Shown in pieces: positions 1-9,720 of a stretch of 64,000 nucleotides of DNA (its first letter is position 1; every line of letters begins with the position of its first letter). This stretch comes from Psychrosphaera sp. B3R10. GTDB lineage: Bacteria; Pseudomonadota; Gammaproteobacteria; Enterobacterales; Alteromonadaceae. The position numbers were made by a program, and so were the translations under genes. The stretch is from positions 42,553 to 106,552 of the forward strand of contig NZ_JAHKQH010000041.1 in assembly GCF_018861025.1 (NCBI RefSeq), read 5' to 3'. The notes under the pieces are model-generated. The model was not told the origin of the DNA. It did not search any database and saw only the letters and a program-made list of their open reading frames with translations.

Positions 1-1
1 T

Positions 2-928
2 GCCGCACCGTTGTCGTTTAGCCAAGTATTTGATTCAGTGTTTGGGCTATCGAATGATCAGTCTAGCTATATTAGTAGCATTGTATGGGACTTACGGATG
101 CCACGCAGCTTATTGGCATTTGTCGCTGGATGTGGTTTGGCTTTAGCGGGTTTGATATTACAAAAAGTGACGAGAAATCCACTTGCAGATCCCTATTTAT
201 TTGGCATTTCCTCAGGCGCATCTTTAGGTGTTGTTGCCCTTATGTCTGTTACGTCGTTGGGATTTGGTTTTTATTTGTCGATAGGCGCATTTGTCGGTAG
301 CTTGCTTGCCGTTGTGATGTTGTTAGTTATTGCAGGGCATTATGGCCCTAGACAAGTTGAAAATATGCTGTTGGCTGGCGTGGCGTTATCGTTTTTATTT
401 AGCGCTTTTACCAGTTTAATGCTGTATTGGAGTGATCCACAAGCGGTCACCTCGATTATGTTTTGGACCTTAGGTAGTTTTGCCCGAGCGGATTGGCAAA
501 CCCTATGGATCCCCACCACAGTGGTTTCCATCTGTTTAGTTTTTATGTTTTTACATCAACGCCAACTCACCGCGTTGTTATTAGGCGATGAAAGCGCCAC
601 CACATTAGGGATTAATGTATCGCGACTACGTATCAATATGTTGCTGTTGAGTTCGTTATTGACGGCATCGATAGTTGCCCTATGCGGCGGGATAGGTTTT
701 GTGGGGTTAATGATCCCGCATATTGTTCGTTATTTTGTGACTAACGGCAGTCGGTTTAGCTTTTTTGTCACCGCCTTTGTTGGCGGGATTTTTATGCTGT
801 GGGTAGACATAGGCTCACGAATAATCTTGACCAATCAAGAACTACCTATTGGAATTATTACCTCAGCCATTGGCAGCGTATTTTTTCTGTCTCTCCTTTA
901 TTTACGAAAACGTAAGGCGCTTGATTAA
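2..928 (+). CDS. btuC: Vitamin B12 ABC transporter permease, BtuC/FecCD family (5' partial)
   Basis: Inner-membrane permease of a cobalamin-type ABC importer. The frame is open to the left edge of the window, and the visible protein (about 308 residues) lacks the first membrane segment of the usual 330-350, so the true start lies upstream. The family signature is visible: an RMPRSLLAF stretch, then RNPLADPYLFGISSGASLG, and near the C-terminus GGIGFVGLMIPHIVR, the loop that contacts the ATPase. Seven or more hydrophobic helices follow. The gene is followed one base later by cobT and ends a B12 operon with btuF, which makes B12 more likely than iron-siderophore as substrate. The ATPase (btuD) is not in the window and may lie upstream. 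Confidence 0.85.
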   Translation, partial: AAPLSFSQVFDSVFGLSNDQSSYISSIVWDLRMPRSLLAFVAGCGLALAGLILQKVTRNPLADPYLFGISSGASLGVVALMSVTSLGFGFYLSIGAFVGSLLAVVMLLVIAGHYGPRQVENMLLAGVALSFLFSAFTSLMLYWSDPQAVTSIMFWTLGSFARADWQTLWIPTTVVSICLVFMFLHQRQLTALLLGDESATTLGINVSRLRINMLLLSSLLTASIVALCGGIGFVGLMIPHIVRYFVTNGSRFSFFVTAFVGGIFMLWVDIGSRIILTNQELPIGIITSAIGSVFFLSLLYLRKRKALD

Positions 929-929
929 T

Positions 930-2000
930 ATGTTTGAAATAGCCCCATTGTCGACTTCTTTTAGCGCTTTAATTACCAATAAAATTAACAATAAAACGAA
1001 ACCACTTGGTGCCCTCGGTAAGCTTGAATTTCTTGCTGTAACATTGGCTGAAATTTATTCAGACAACGCAGGCGCATGGCAACAAACCTTAGAAATTACT
1101 CAGCCTAACCTAATTGTGTTTGCCGCTGATCACGGTATCGCAGCGCATGGGGTATCCATAGCGCCCAGTGAAGTGACGCAACAAATGGTGATGAATTTTG
1201 CCAACGGCGGAGCGGCCATTAACGTGTTTACTCGTCAGTGCCATTGGCAACTCACCGTCGTTGACGCGGGTATACTTGTTCCTGTTGCTGAATCCCTTGG
1301 TGTTTTAAACCAAAGATTAGGCGCGGGGACACAGGCCATTCATTTGCAAGATGCGATGACAACGGCGGAAGTTATCAAAGGTTTTGAGCTGGCTAAATCT
1401 CTTGTCGCTGAGAAACATCAACAAGGCTGTAACTTAATTGCATTTGGTGAAATGGGCATAGGCAATACGAGCAGTGCGTCGGCTTTGATGGCGGTTATAT
1501 TAAATTTATCGGCGGCCGACGCCGTAGGTCGAGGTACCGGCATTAGCGATAATGTATTTAAGCATAAAATCAAACTAGTCCAACAGGCTGTCGACAGAAT
1601 AAAGGTGTCACAATCGACTCCTAATGAGCCAATCACATTGTTAGCCCAATTAGGGGGCTTCGAAATTGTGCAAATTTGCGGTGCTATGTTAGCGGCGGCA
1701 GAGTTAAAAATACCCATTGTGGTCGATGGCTTTATTTGCAGCGCCGCGGCCATGGTAGCGAAACTCATCAATACACATGTCAGTGATTACTTAATTTTCT
1801 CCCATGCGTCCGGCGAGCAGGGTCATGCGGCTATGTTAGATTGGTTTGACGCGGAGCCACTACTGGATCTTGATTTGCGGTTAGGCGAAGGTACTGGCGC
1901 AGCATTAAGTTTGCCGCTCATTATGGCCGCTTGTGGCTTTTATAATGACATGGCCAGTTTTGAGTCAGCGCAGGTTGACGATGTTGTGACGAACCAATGA
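930..2000 (+). CDS. cobT: Nicotinate-nucleotide--dimethylbenzimidazole phosphoribosyltransferase
   Basis: Transfers phosphoribose from nicotinate mononucleotide to a lower-ligand base such as dimethylbenzimidazole, giving alpha-ribazole phosphate for the nucleotide loop of cobalamin. The protein is 356 residues, the normal family length. It shows FAADHGIAAHGVS near residue 65, GEMGIGNTSSASA in the middle, and GEGTGAALSLPLI near the end, whose Glu (about 320) matches the catalytic glutamate of the family. The frame is open further upstream, but ATG at 930 follows the btuC stop by one base and gives the expected N-terminus. It overlaps the cobS start by four bases, so the two are probably translationally coupled. 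Confidence 0.95.
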   Translation: MFEIAPLSTSFSALITNKINNKTKPLGALGKLEFLAVTLAEIYSDNAGAWQQTLEITQPNLIVFAADHGIAAHGVSIAPSEVTQQMVMNFANGGAAINVFTRQCHWQLTVVDAGILVPVAESLGVLNQRLGAGTQAIHLQDAMTTAEVIKGFELAKSLVAEKHQQGCNLIAFGEMGIGNTSSASALMAVILNLSAADAVGRGTGISDNVFKHKIKLVQQAVDRIKVSQSTPNEPITLLAQLGGFEIVQICGAMLAAAELKIPIVVDGFICSAAAMVAKLINTHVSDYLIFSHASGEQGHAAMLDWFDAEPLLDLDLRLGEGTGAALSLPLIMAACGFYNDMASFESAQVDDVVTNQ

Positions 2001-2824
2001 ATTCAACTTCAAACTCACAAATGAGCAAGCGACAAAACCTTCAACAACATTGGTTTTATTTCCGTTTGGCACTGGTGTTTTTAACTCGTATTCCTATCGT
2101 GATCAAAGAGCAGGTCAATGACAGTGACATAAACCACACATCCGCTTATTTTGGATTTGTCGGTTTTGTTCTTGCCGCGATTTTAGCCATTGTTAGTTGG
2201 CCACTGTTATTGATACTTCCTCCGGAAATTGTTGTCGCGCTAAGTATGGCCGTTAGCTTAATGTTAACCGGTGCTTTTCACGAAGATGGTTTGGCTGATA
2301 CCGCCGATGGTCTCGGTGGTGGTTGGACTCAAGAACAAAAGCTCAACATTATGAAGGATAGTCGTATTGGAACGTATGGCAGTTCGGCGTTGATTATTGT
2401 TTTGTTATTAAAATACCAACTGCTTGTTAGTCTTATTAATGTCGGCTTTATTGAGTTTGTTGTCGCTTTGTTCACAAGTCATAGCGTGAGTCGAGTTATC
2501 GCGGTGAGCCTAATTGGTGCGTTGCCCTACGTGCAACTTGATCAACAAAGCAAAACCAAGCCGATTGCACAGGAGTTACCTAGCGGCGCATGGCGATTAT
2601 TAATGTGCTCTTTAGCTATTGTTGGCTTGATATTGTTATTCGTATTGGAGGTTGCCATAACCCATGTTTTATTGAGTATTGGCGTTATATTGGCATTACG
2701 GTTGGTATTTAAGAAATACATGAAATCACAACTTGGCGGGTACACCGGCGATATATTAGGCGCCACACAACAAGTGTTTGAAATACTGGTTTACGTCCTC
2801 TTAGTTGTTTGGCTGGTGGGATAA
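1997..2824 (+). CDS. cobS: Adenosylcobinamide-GDP ribazoletransferase (cobalamin synthase)
   Basis: Membrane enzyme that joins adenosylcobinamide-GDP to alpha-ribazole (phosphate), the last assembly step of adenosylcobalamin. The 275-residue protein has several hydrophobic helices and the characteristic acidic signature GAFHEDGLADTADGLGGG (about residues 92-109), followed by KDSRIGTYG, both thought to bind Mg2+ and substrate. Length is normal (245-275). The start overlaps the cobT stop in an ATGA arrangement and the stop overlaps the cobU start in TAATG, so it sits in the middle of a coupled operon. Confidence 0.95.
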   Translation: MNSTSNSQMSKRQNLQQHWFYFRLALVFLTRIPIVIKEQVNDSDINHTSAYFGFVGFVLAAILAIVSWPLLLILPPEIVVALSMAVSLMLTGAFHEDGLADTADGLGGGWTQEQKLNIMKDSRIGTYGSSALIIVLLLKYQLLVSLINVGFIEFVVALFTSHSVSRVIAVSLIGALPYVQLDQQSKTKPIAQELPSGAWRLLMCSLAIVGLILLFVLEVAITHVLLSIGVILALRLVFKKYMKSQLGGYTGDILGATQQVFEILVYVLLVVWLVG

Positions 2825-3375
2825 TGATGGGACCCAACAGCATTCACTTTATTTTAGGGGGCGCACGGTCTGGCAAAAGCCGTTTTGCCGAAAACGCTGC
2901 TGCAAGATCAGGAAAAAACGTCATTTACATTGCGACTGCCGAAGGTCTCGATGATGAAATGATTGATCGCATCGCACATCATAAAAACCATCGCCCAGCA
3001 AGTTGGGCAGTAATAGAATCGCCACTTCAGTTAGCCGATACGATAGAGCAAAATGCAACTGAACACACCTGCATTATTGTTGATTGTTTAACTCTGTATT
3101 TAACTAATTGGCTTTGTAAAGACAATGACGCGGCGTGGCAAAATGAAAAGCAGCGGCTGCTCAGCGTGCTGGAAAACGCGGCACACAATAAATTTCTGGT
3201 TGTATTGGTCAGTAACGAAGTGGGTCAGGGCATAGTCCCTTTGGGTGAATTGTCTCGTACTTTTGTCGACCAAGCTGGGTGGCTACATCAGGATATCGCA
3301 AGACTTGCTGGTAAGGTTGATTTTATTGTCGCCGGTTTAAATATGAGGCTAAAACCGCAAAAGGGCGAACAATGA
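2824..3375 (+). CDS. cobU: Adenosylcobinamide kinase / adenosylcobinamide-phosphate guanylyltransferase
   Basis: Bifunctional cytosolic enzyme that phosphorylates adenosylcobinamide and transfers GMP to it, supplying the substrate of CobS. The P-loop GGARSGKS lies at residues 12-19. The motif [10 protein letters not shown] (about 49-58) contains the His expected to carry GMP, and LTNWL and [10 protein letters not shown] are family blocks. At 183 residues it has normal size. I prefer ATG at 2824, which overlaps the cobS stop by one base; a second ATG follows directly at 2827 and a longer frame from a TTG is unlikely. The stop overlaps the next gene by four bases. Confidence 0.94.
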   Translation: MMGPNSIHFILGGARSGKSRFAENAAARSGKNVIYIATAEGLDDEMIDRIAHHKNHRPASWAVIESPLQLADTIEQNATEHTCIIVDCLTLYLTNWLCKDNDAAWQNEKQRLLSVLENAAHNKFLVVLVSNEVGQGIVPLGELSRTFVDQAGWLHQDIARLAGKVDFIVAGLNMRLKPQKGEQ

Positions 3376-4865
3376 AAGTATTAATGGTGCAGGGTACTAC
3401 GTCCGATGCAGGAAAAAGCACGTTAGTCGCTGGACTGTGTCGAGTCTTCTCAGATTTAAACGTAAAAACAGCCCCGTTTAAACCACAAAATATGGCACTT
3501 AATAGTGCCGTTACCGACGATGGTGGTGAAATTGGCCGGGCCCAAGCACTACAAGCCGTTGCGGCAAGACAAAAAACGCGAGTCGATTTTAATCCCATTT
3601 TATTAAAGCCAAACTCAGATACAGGCGCGCAGGTCATTATTCATGGAAAAGCCTTGAGTAACATGGAAGCGGATACTTACCACGACTACAAAAAAGTGGC
3701 GATGGACGCGGTACTGGTTTCGCATCAACGATTAGCCACTGAGTTTGACCTATTGTTAGTGGAAGGGGCGGGCAGTCCTGCTGAGATTAACCTTAGGGAA
3801 AATGATATTGCAAATATGGGGTATGCCGAAGCTGTCGACTGCCCGGTTATTATTATTGCCGATATCGATAAAGGTGGTGTATTCGCGCACCTAGTCGGTA
3901 CATTGGCGCTGCTATCTGAAACAGAGCAGGCGCGGGTAAAAGGGTTTGTGATAAATCGGTTCCGTGGCGATATTGCATTATTACAATCGGGACTTGATTG
4001 GCTGGAAGATAAAACAAATAAGCCGGTTTTGGGGGTTTTGCCTTATATTCACGATTTAGCGTTAGATGCTGAAGATGCGATAAGCATTGAAAATAAGACC
4101 GGAACTGTGCAATTAAAAATTGCCGTAATTGTGCTTCCGCACATTAGCAATCATACGGACTTTGACGCACTTCGGTTACACCCAAATGTTGATTTACAAT
4201 ATGTTGGTATATTTGAATCTTTGCCTAATTGTGATCTGGTTATTTTACCCGGCAGTAAAAATGTCATTGGCGATTTGACTCACTTAAAAGACAACAAATG
4301 GCCGGCGCAAATTAATCGGCATTTGCGTTATGGCGGCAAATTACTGGGTATTTGTGGCGGATTTCAGATGTTAGGCCATACCATTTTTGATCCTAATGGT
4401 GTTGAGTCCAGTACGCCTAAAACCAAAGGGTTAGCATTAGCTGACTTTGAAACTGAGTTAACAGAATCGAAGATCTTAACTCAAATTTCTGGTACGAGTG
4501 CTCTGCACGCTGTTTCGTTTAACGGTTATGAAATTCATTGTGGCCATTCCACAGGAGCCGCATTACGTCAGCCAGCTTTTTATATTGACGACTATGATAA
4601 AGACAAGGGCATTGTGAAAAAACCTGACGGTTTTGTTTCAGACGATAATCAAATTATGGGAACTTACATCCACGGATTATTTGATAGCCCACAGATAAGC
4701 CATTTATTGTTTGACTGGATAAACCCTGCACACGGTATTAAAGCAGGATTTGACTTAAACCGTCATAGAGAAGAACAACTGGATCAATTAGCCAATTCAT
4801 TACGCGCTAATTTAGATATGCAAAAAATACAACAAATAATAGGAATGACTCATGAGTCAAGATGA
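3372..4865 (+). CDS. cobQ: Cobyric acid synthase
   Basis: Glutamine-dependent amidotransferase that amidates four side chains of adenosylcobyrinic acid diamide to give adenosylcobyric acid (also called CbiP). The N-terminal synthetase domain begins with [13 protein letters not shown], a dethiobiotin-synthetase-like P-loop, and contains [11 protein letters not shown]. The C-terminal GATase domain has [14 protein letters not shown] with the nucleophilic Cys and GTYIHGLFD with the paired His. The 497-residue length is typical. Its presence without corrin-ring genes in this window suggests salvage of incomplete corrinoids, or that the ring genes lie elsewhere. It overlaps cobU by 4 bases and cobO by 14. 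Confidence 0.95.
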   Translation: MKVLMVQGTTSDAGKSTLVAGLCRVFSDLNVKTAPFKPQNMALNSAVTDDGGEIGRAQALQAVAARQKTRVDFNPILLKPNSDTGAQVIIHGKALSNMEADTYHDYKKVAMDAVLVSHQRLATEFDLLLVEGAGSPAEINLRENDIANMGYAEAVDCPVIIIADIDKGGVFAHLVGTLALLSETEQARVKGFVINRFRGDIALLQSGLDWLEDKTNKPVLGVLPYIHDLALDAEDAISIENKTGTVQLKIAVIVLPHISNHTDFDALRLHPNVDLQYVGIFESLPNCDLVILPGSKNVIGDLTHLKDNKWPAQINRHLRYGGKLLGICGGFQMLGHTIFDPNGVESSTPKTKGLALADFETELTESKILTQISGTSALHAVSFNGYEIHCGHSTGAALRQPAFYIDDYDKDKGIVKKPDGFVSDDNQIMGTYIHGLFDSPQISHLLFDWINPAHGIKAGFDLNRHREEQLDQLANSLRANLDMQKIQQIIGMTHESR

Positions 4866-5466
4866 ACTAAAAGCCCGCCGCGACGAGAAACACGCAGAAC
4901 GTCAAAAACGGATAAAAAAAGAAGTCGACGAACGAGTCGCTAAAGCACAAACCGAACAAGGTGTATTCCAAGTGATAACCGGAAACGGTAAAGGAAAATC
5001 TACGTCTGGTTTTGGCACTGTTGCGCGTTGTGTTGGGCACGGTATGAGTGCCGCAGTGGTGCAATTCATTAAAGGCGGCTGGGAGTGTGGTGAACGCAAT
5101 TTATTGCAAAAAGTTGGTGTTCCATTTACGTTTATGGAAACCGGCTTTACCTGGGAAACGCAAAATCGTGACTCAGATACGGCCGCAGCTCAGGAAGCTT
5201 GGGTTGTCGCTAAGCAGTACTTGGCAGATGAGAGTATCGATTTGGTTTTACTCGACGAATTAACGTATATGATCACCTACGATTACATCGAACTTGGAGA
5301 TGTGCTCGAAGCGATAAAAAATAGACCAAAAATGCAATCAGTGATCTTAACCGGTCGCGGCGCGCACCGTGAATTAACTGAATTGGCCGACACGGTTAGT
5401 GAAGTTAGAAACGTCAAACACGCCTTTGATTCGGGTGTGAAAGCACAAAAAGGATTTGATTTCTAA
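4852..5466 (+). CDS. cobO: Cob(I)yrinic acid a,c-diamide adenosyltransferase (CobA/CobO/BtuR type)
   Basis: Transfers the adenosyl group from ATP to the cobalt of corrinoids, making the coenzyme form. The 204-residue protein starts with a highly charged, lysine/arginine/glutamate-rich helix, then the P-loop GNGKGKST (44-51), then [16 protein letters not shown] and [10 protein letters not shown], all standard for the CobA/CobO family. The last block, [20 protein letters not shown], is also diagnostic. Its start lies inside the end of cobQ (14-base overlap), so translation is likely coupled. The stop is followed after three bases by btuF. Confidence 0.95.
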   Translation: MSQDELKARRDEKHAERQKRIKKEVDERVAKAQTEQGVFQVITGNGKGKSTSGFGTVARCVGHGMSAAVVQFIKGGWECGERNLLQKVGVPFTFMETGFTWETQNRDSDTAAAQEAWVVAKQYLADESIDLVLLDELTYMITYDYIELGDVLEAIKNRPKMQSVILTGRGAHRELTELADTVSEVRNVKHAFDSGVKAQKGFDF

Positions 5467-5469
5467 CCC

Positions 5470-6330
5470 ATGAAAAATCTGATAACCGCGAGTATTTTAA
5501 CGTGTCTAATTAGCTTCGGCCTAACGCTTTCGAGCTCTGGCATGGCTGCGTCCAAAGTGAACATAAAACCAGCGACGCGAATTATTGCGCTCGCACCGCA
5601 TATCGTTGAGTCGTTATTTGATATTGGTGCGGGTGATAAAATTGTCGCCACCGTCGATTATGCCGACTACCCCGTGGAAGCGTTAGATATTCCAAGGGTT
5701 GGAGGCTATTACGGCATTCAAATGGAAAAGATTTTGGCCCTTAAACCTGATCTCATCATTGTCTGGAAAGGCGGGAATCAAGATGCTGATATTGCTCAAT
5801 TAGAAAAGTTGGGGTTACCTGTGATTTACAGCGAGCCTACTTCATTGAGTGGCGTTGCGGCGGAACTTAGAATGTTTGGCGAGTTAACCGGCTTATCACA
5901 TAATGCAGAGGTACTCGCGGATCAGTTTGAAGATGACTTGGAGATTATTCAACGACGTTACGGTAATCGCCATCCTGTTGACGTGTTTTATCAATTGTGG
6001 TCGGAACCGATGATGACAGTAAATAAAAATACATGGATCAATCAACTTATTGAAACGTGTGGTGGGGTCAATGTTTTTGCCAACAACCCAACTGAGTATC
6101 CCCAGATCAGTATTGAGAATGTCATTGTCGCTCAGCCTTCAATTATTATTATGCCGCAGGAAAAGTCAGATAAGCCTCAACCTAAAATCGATTGGCAAAA
6201 ATGGACTGTTGTACCGGCGGTTAAAAACAATCAATTTATGGAAGTAGATGCTGATCTTATTCATCGCTTTAGTCGTCGAATGCTTATTGGCCTAGGTGAC
6301 ATGTGTAAAAAGATAGATGGGTTTCGTTAA
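5470..6330 (+). CDS. btuF: Cobalamin-binding periplasmic protein, BtuF-like
   Basis: Periplasmic receptor of the B12 ABC importer. The 286-residue protein has a signal peptide (about 1-26, ending GMAAS) and the two-lobed Peripla_BP_2 fold pattern: RIIALAPHIVESLFDIGAGDKIVATVDYADYP at the front, then LALKPDLIIVWKGG and later FYQLWSEPMMTVNKNTWINQLIETCGG. The final gene of the operon, it is followed by a strong terminator. Position beside the btuC-like permease and cobalamin synthesis genes supports B12 over iron complexes as ligand. Confidence 0.9.
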   Translation: MKNLITASILTCLISFGLTLSSSGMAASKVNIKPATRIIALAPHIVESLFDIGAGDKIVATVDYADYPVEALDIPRVGGYYGIQMEKILALKPDLIIVWKGGNQDADIAQLEKLGLPVIYSEPTSLSGVAAELRMFGELTGLSHNAEVLADQFEDDLEIIQRRYGNRHPVDVFYQLWSEPMMTVNKNTWINQLIETCGGVNVFANNPTEYPQISIENVIVAQPSIIIMPQEKSDKPQPKIDWQKWTVVPAVKNNQFMEVDADLIHRFSRRMLIGLGDMCKKIDGFR

Positions 6331-6413
6331 TTATTATTTGACGCTTTGAGAGGGGCAAGTGCTTAGCAAAGGGTTAACTATCAACGAACGCACAAATAAA
6401 AAGATAGGCAATA

Positions 6414-6449
6414 AAAAAGGGCGTTTTAACTATCCGCCCTTTTTAAATT
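6414..6449. terminator. Bidirectional terminator between btuF and the lipoprotein gene
   Basis: Perfect 10-bp stem, AAAAAGGGCG at 6414-6423 and CGCCCTTTTT at 6435-6444, with an 11-base loop. A/T tracts flank both sides, so it can act on the plus strand (btuF) and on the minus strand (the convergent lipoprotein gene). Confidence 0.85.
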
Positions 6450-6505
6450 TTGAAAACTAAACGTTTATAGTTTCTCGAACGCGCTCATTCAAGCGCATTA
6501 AAAAC

Positions 6506-7723
6506 CTAATCTTCTAAGATTGCGATAACCGCAGGGTTTAAGTCTGTAAGTAATCGCTCACCATATAATTCGCCAGTTTCTAAGTCGAGAATGTCTAAAC
6601 CTGGCGTGGTGTTTGAGCCTACTGCAATCCAAAGATATCCATTGGCATCATAAGCAATAGCATTGATTGCTTCTTCTCCAGAACCCGCAACAGTTTGATC
6701 GTTAATTTCACCGGTTGTTGGGTTAAATTGGTATACAGCAGAAACTTCGTGGTATGACGGTTCATAAACACTTTGGCTTACGTAGAAAAACCCAGTGTCA
6801 GCGTCAACAACCACTGAAGCTTTGATATTAGCCGCTGTATTGTCCGTAATATCCGAAGCGGTTAATACTTCACGTAATGCAAACGTGTCTGTATCAATTG
6901 CTTCAATCATGCTGCCACTTAAGTCAAAGCTAGAGTAGCTATCGCGTGATGTAATAAATACTTCATCACCAAATGCAACTAAGCTATTTTCAAGCGGATT
7001 AACGCCGTTAACTGGAATACCCATAACGCTATCGGTTGACGATGCATTGGTTTCAATTTCAGCGTCAGTTGCAGTATCAAACACGGCAACATAAGCTGAT
7101 TGAGCGTTCCAACTATCGTCTATACGTTGCATGGCGATAAATAACTTTCCATCGGTGATCACTGCAGATGAAGGTGATGGGGTTTGAGCACTGTTATTTT
7201 CAGCATAAGCACTTAGGTCCAATTCACCAATTTTAAAGTCTTCAGCTTGAGTTGCTTGTGGATTAACAATCCAAACCGTTGGTGAGCCATAACGCAATAA
7301 ATACGCTTTTTGATCAGAAGCAAATGCAATGGCATAAGGGTTACGAGATGTCGTGTCTAAGTCATCTTGAGTAGAGTAAGACCAAGTCGCCACATCGAGA
7401 TTGTCAGAGGCAAACTTTTCAATAGTATCAATCCCAAAACGACCAATATGGAACACTTCGTTGTTATAGGCAGATACCGTAAAGTCTGACTTGTCTTTGA
7501 CTTGATAACCTGTGCTGACTTGCGCGTCGTCGCCGGTAACCATAACTAATTCTGATGATGTATAGTCAGGTGCAATCGTTTGAACAACGGCATTGCTAGG
7601 TGTGGTTTCAACAATGATTTCGACATCAGTGTTGTCATCTTTAATGTCGTCATCGCTACTACAGGCAGAGATAAAAGTGACGGCGAATAGGGCCGCGAGA
7701 GTAAGTTTGTACTGTTGTTTCAT
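6506..7723 (-). CDS. Secreted lipoprotein with beta-propeller-like repeats, partner of the B12 receptor (BtuG-like candidate)
   Basis: A 405-residue protein with a lipoprotein signal: hydrophobic helix then ISAC with the lipid Cys at 21, followed by Ser-Ser and an acidic run; Ser at +2 predicts outer-membrane sorting. The body has repeated segments of the type AIAFASDQKAYLLRYG, VITDGKLFIAMQR, VVDADTGFFYVSQSVY and AIAYDANGYLWIAVGS, the strand-rich pattern of YncE-like seven-bladed propellers. Its start overlaps the stop of the TonB receptor gene by one base, so both are made from one riboswitch-controlled mRNA. In Bacteroides a propeller lipoprotein, BtuG, caps BtuB and binds B12; the same role here is an inference from architecture and context only. 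Confidence 0.7.
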   Translation of the reverse strand: MKQQYKLTLAALFAVTFISACSSDDDIKDDNTDVEIIVETTPSNAVVQTIAPDYTSSELVMVTGDDAQVSTGYQVKDKSDFTVSAYNNEVFHIGRFGIDTIEKFASDNLDVATWSYSTQDDLDTTSRNPYAIAFASDQKAYLLRYGSPTVWIVNPQATQAEDFKIGELDLSAYAENNSAQTPSPSSAVITDGKLFIAMQRIDDSWNAQSAYVAVFDTATDAEIETNASSTDSVMGIPVNGVNPLENSLVAFGDEVFITSRDSYSSFDLSGSMIEAIDTDTFALREVLTASDITDNTAANIKASVVVDADTGFFYVSQSVYEPSYHEVSAVYQFNPTTGEINDQTVAGSGEEAINAIAYDANGYLWIAVGSNTTPGLDILDLETGELYGERLLTDLNPAVIAILED

Positions 7724-9720
7724 TAGAACTCCTTCAAAGTAAATTTAAAATTGATGTTGCGACCGGCCGCTGGCCGATTGGCTAAGTCGTAATAGGATTG
7801 GTTAAAAATGTTGTTTATCGCCAACGAGGCACTGTACTTGGCGTGATGCCAAGACAATTGCAGCTGCGTGGTATTGTTGTCCGTTGGAAAACCAGAATGA
7901 GACGAGACTTTATTTGCTCGGTCAAAGTACAAGTCGTTTTCGATTCGAGTTTGGAGGCTTAGATACCAAGTTTGGTTAAACGAATATTGGGCCTGAACTT
8001 GATATTGTTGGTGGTAAATACCAGGCAGCTTTTTATTATCAAACACATGAATGTCAGATTGTGTATTTGAGTCAATGAGGTCGATGGTTGCGATAAGTTT
8101 AAAATTCGGCGTTACGGTGATATCCAATTGCGTCGATAGACCAAATAACGTTGATGACGCGACATTGGTGTAACTACCGATGCCACTTGAATTAAATATA
8201 GCGACGATTGAATTATCAATTTGTTGGGCATACAGCGTATTTTGAATATTGATATTTTGCCAACGGGCGAGCCAGTTAAGTGAAATTGAATTGGCAAGTT
8301 CAGCCTTTAAGTCTTCATTTCCTTTGAAAGAACCTCGGTCACCAAATAATTCGCTTAGCGTTGGGGTTCTTATCCCTTTAGCGATATGGGCTGAAATGCG
8401 ATGATGGTTAAACCGATAACTCACATCAAATTCAGCTGAGTGGTGAGAATAACTGCTGTTTAAGCTCTTTGTATCTGGCTGGTAACGGGCGTCATTGGTG
8501 TTTTTAGCGTTCAAAAAATTCCACAGTAATGAATACTGTATAGCCGACTTTCCTGGCCAATTCAGTCGCGAGCCGAGGTTCATTAAACGTTGAGTTGCCT
8601 CAACATCACAGCTTTGAAAATTATTGCAAGCTGGGCGCTGTTGATTAACCCAACTATCTGAAACAAATGTTTGGTTATTGATATTAATGTAGGGCGTTAC
8701 TTTTAGGGTGTTGAATTTTGTCGGAGCCGAAAACTGCACATAAAATTGATCTGTATCGTATTGGTAAATGTCGTTTTTACTTGCCTTTGGTCGGTCTGTA
8801 TATGTTTCTTGTTGATTAAACCAATAGGCTTCCAAATTAACAGCGTAGTCGAGTTGCCACAAATCAAATGGTTGTATAGTCGCGTGTTCAAAACCAACTC
8901 TGTAGTTGGTATTTTCTAGCGTTGATGCCATTTCTGGAGAGTTATTTTGATAATTAGGAATGGCTTTGAGTTGCTCGTTATATTGAGCATTGATTGACGT
9001 TGTTGTGTTACTTGATGAAAACTCGTCACTTAAAAAATAAGTAGTTTTTCTAAAGTGGTTATTCCGCAGAGGTTCGGTTATTGACTCTTGACTATTGTTA
9101 AAGCTTTGCGGTACTAAGTACTCATAATCATTGTCTGTTTGCTGGTGGTTTACACTCATCGACAACTGATGCTGTTTATAAAGCAAATTCCCTTTCAAGT
9201 TAATTTCTTGGGTTTGCCAACTGCCTAACGTGGCAGACAAACTTGCATTGCTGCCATCGCCTTTGATTGTATTAATTCGAATTTCGCCACCAATAGGTGT
9301 GACTCCTGTAGATGTCGATTGATATTGACTGACTTCAATTGACTCTATTAGTGCCAACGGGATCTGGTCTAAATCGAACCCGCCAAATTGACCGGTATTA
9401 ATGAGTTGACCATCGATGCGTAGATTAACTTGTTGACTGGTTGAACCTCGGATTGAAATTGCAATTGGGTTACCCAACCCTGCCACCTGTCGTATTTGCA
9501 CCGAAGGTAAGCTGGCTAAAACAGAAGATAAGCTATTGGCTGTTTCTAATAAGGCTTGTTGGTCAATTAAATAGGTATTAAGTGAGGTATCCTCGCTATT
9601 ATTTAGGACTTCTATTCGCTCTATTTTTTCTACAGTCTGATCTGATTTTTCACCGACGTCAGCAAATGCCTGCGTTGCAGTGATTAAAAAGAAGTAAGCT
9701 GTAAATAAGAACTGTTTCAT
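7723..9720 (-). CDS. btuB: TonB-dependent outer-membrane receptor, BtuB-like
   Basis: Outer-membrane 22-strand barrel receptor that brings cobalamin into the periplasm with TonB energy. The 665-residue protein has a signal peptide (about 1-20), a region VEKIERIEVLNN that can serve as TonB box, and a plug domain with IRQVAGLGNPIAISIRG, NLRIDGQLINTGQFGG and ESIEVSQYQSTS. The barrel ends with the aromatic C-terminal strand ...FKFTLKEF, the usual assembly signal. It is somewhat longer than E. coli BtuB (614). The cobalamin riboswitch directly upstream on the same strand is the best evidence for its substrate. It is followed by the lipoprotein gene with a one-base overlap. Confidence 0.9.
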   Translation of the reverse strand: MKQFLFTAYFFLITATQAFADVGEKSDQTVEKIERIEVLNNSEDTSLNTYLIDQQALLETANSLSSVLASLPSVQIRQVAGLGNPIAISIRGSTSQQVNLRIDGQLINTGQFGGFDLDQIPLALIESIEVSQYQSTSTGVTPIGGEIRINTIKGDGSNASLSATLGSWQTQEINLKGNLLYKQHQLSMSVNHQQTDNDYEYLVPQSFNNSQESITEPLRNNHFRKTTYFLSDEFSSSNTTTSINAQYNEQLKAIPNYQNNSPEMASTLENTNYRVGFEHATIQPFDLWQLDYAVNLEAYWFNQQETYTDRPKASKNDIYQYDTDQFYVQFSAPTKFNTLKVTPYININNQTFVSDSWVNQQRPACNNFQSCDVEATQRLMNLGSRLNWPGKSAIQYSLLWNFLNAKNTNDARYQPDTKSLNSSYSHHSAEFDVSYRFNHHRISAHIAKGIRTPTLSELFGDRGSFKGNEDLKAELANSISLNWLARWQNINIQNTLYAQQIDNSIVAIFNSSGIGSYTNVASSTLFGLSTQLDITVTPNFKLIATIDLIDSNTQSDIHVFDNKKLPGIYHQQYQVQAQYSFNQTWYLSLQTRIENDLYFDRANKVSSHSGFPTDNNTTQLQLSWHHAKYSASLAINNIFNQSYYDLANRPAAGRNINFKFTLKEF

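Noticed and set aside
2..928. Assignment of the first permease to iron-siderophore uptake
   Set aside because: The FecCD family includes both, but the operon with cob genes and btuF favours B12.
2809..2823. TTG start for cobU five codons upstream
   Set aside because: It lies inside cobS, and ATG at 2824 gives the usual coupled TAATG arrangement and normal N-terminus.
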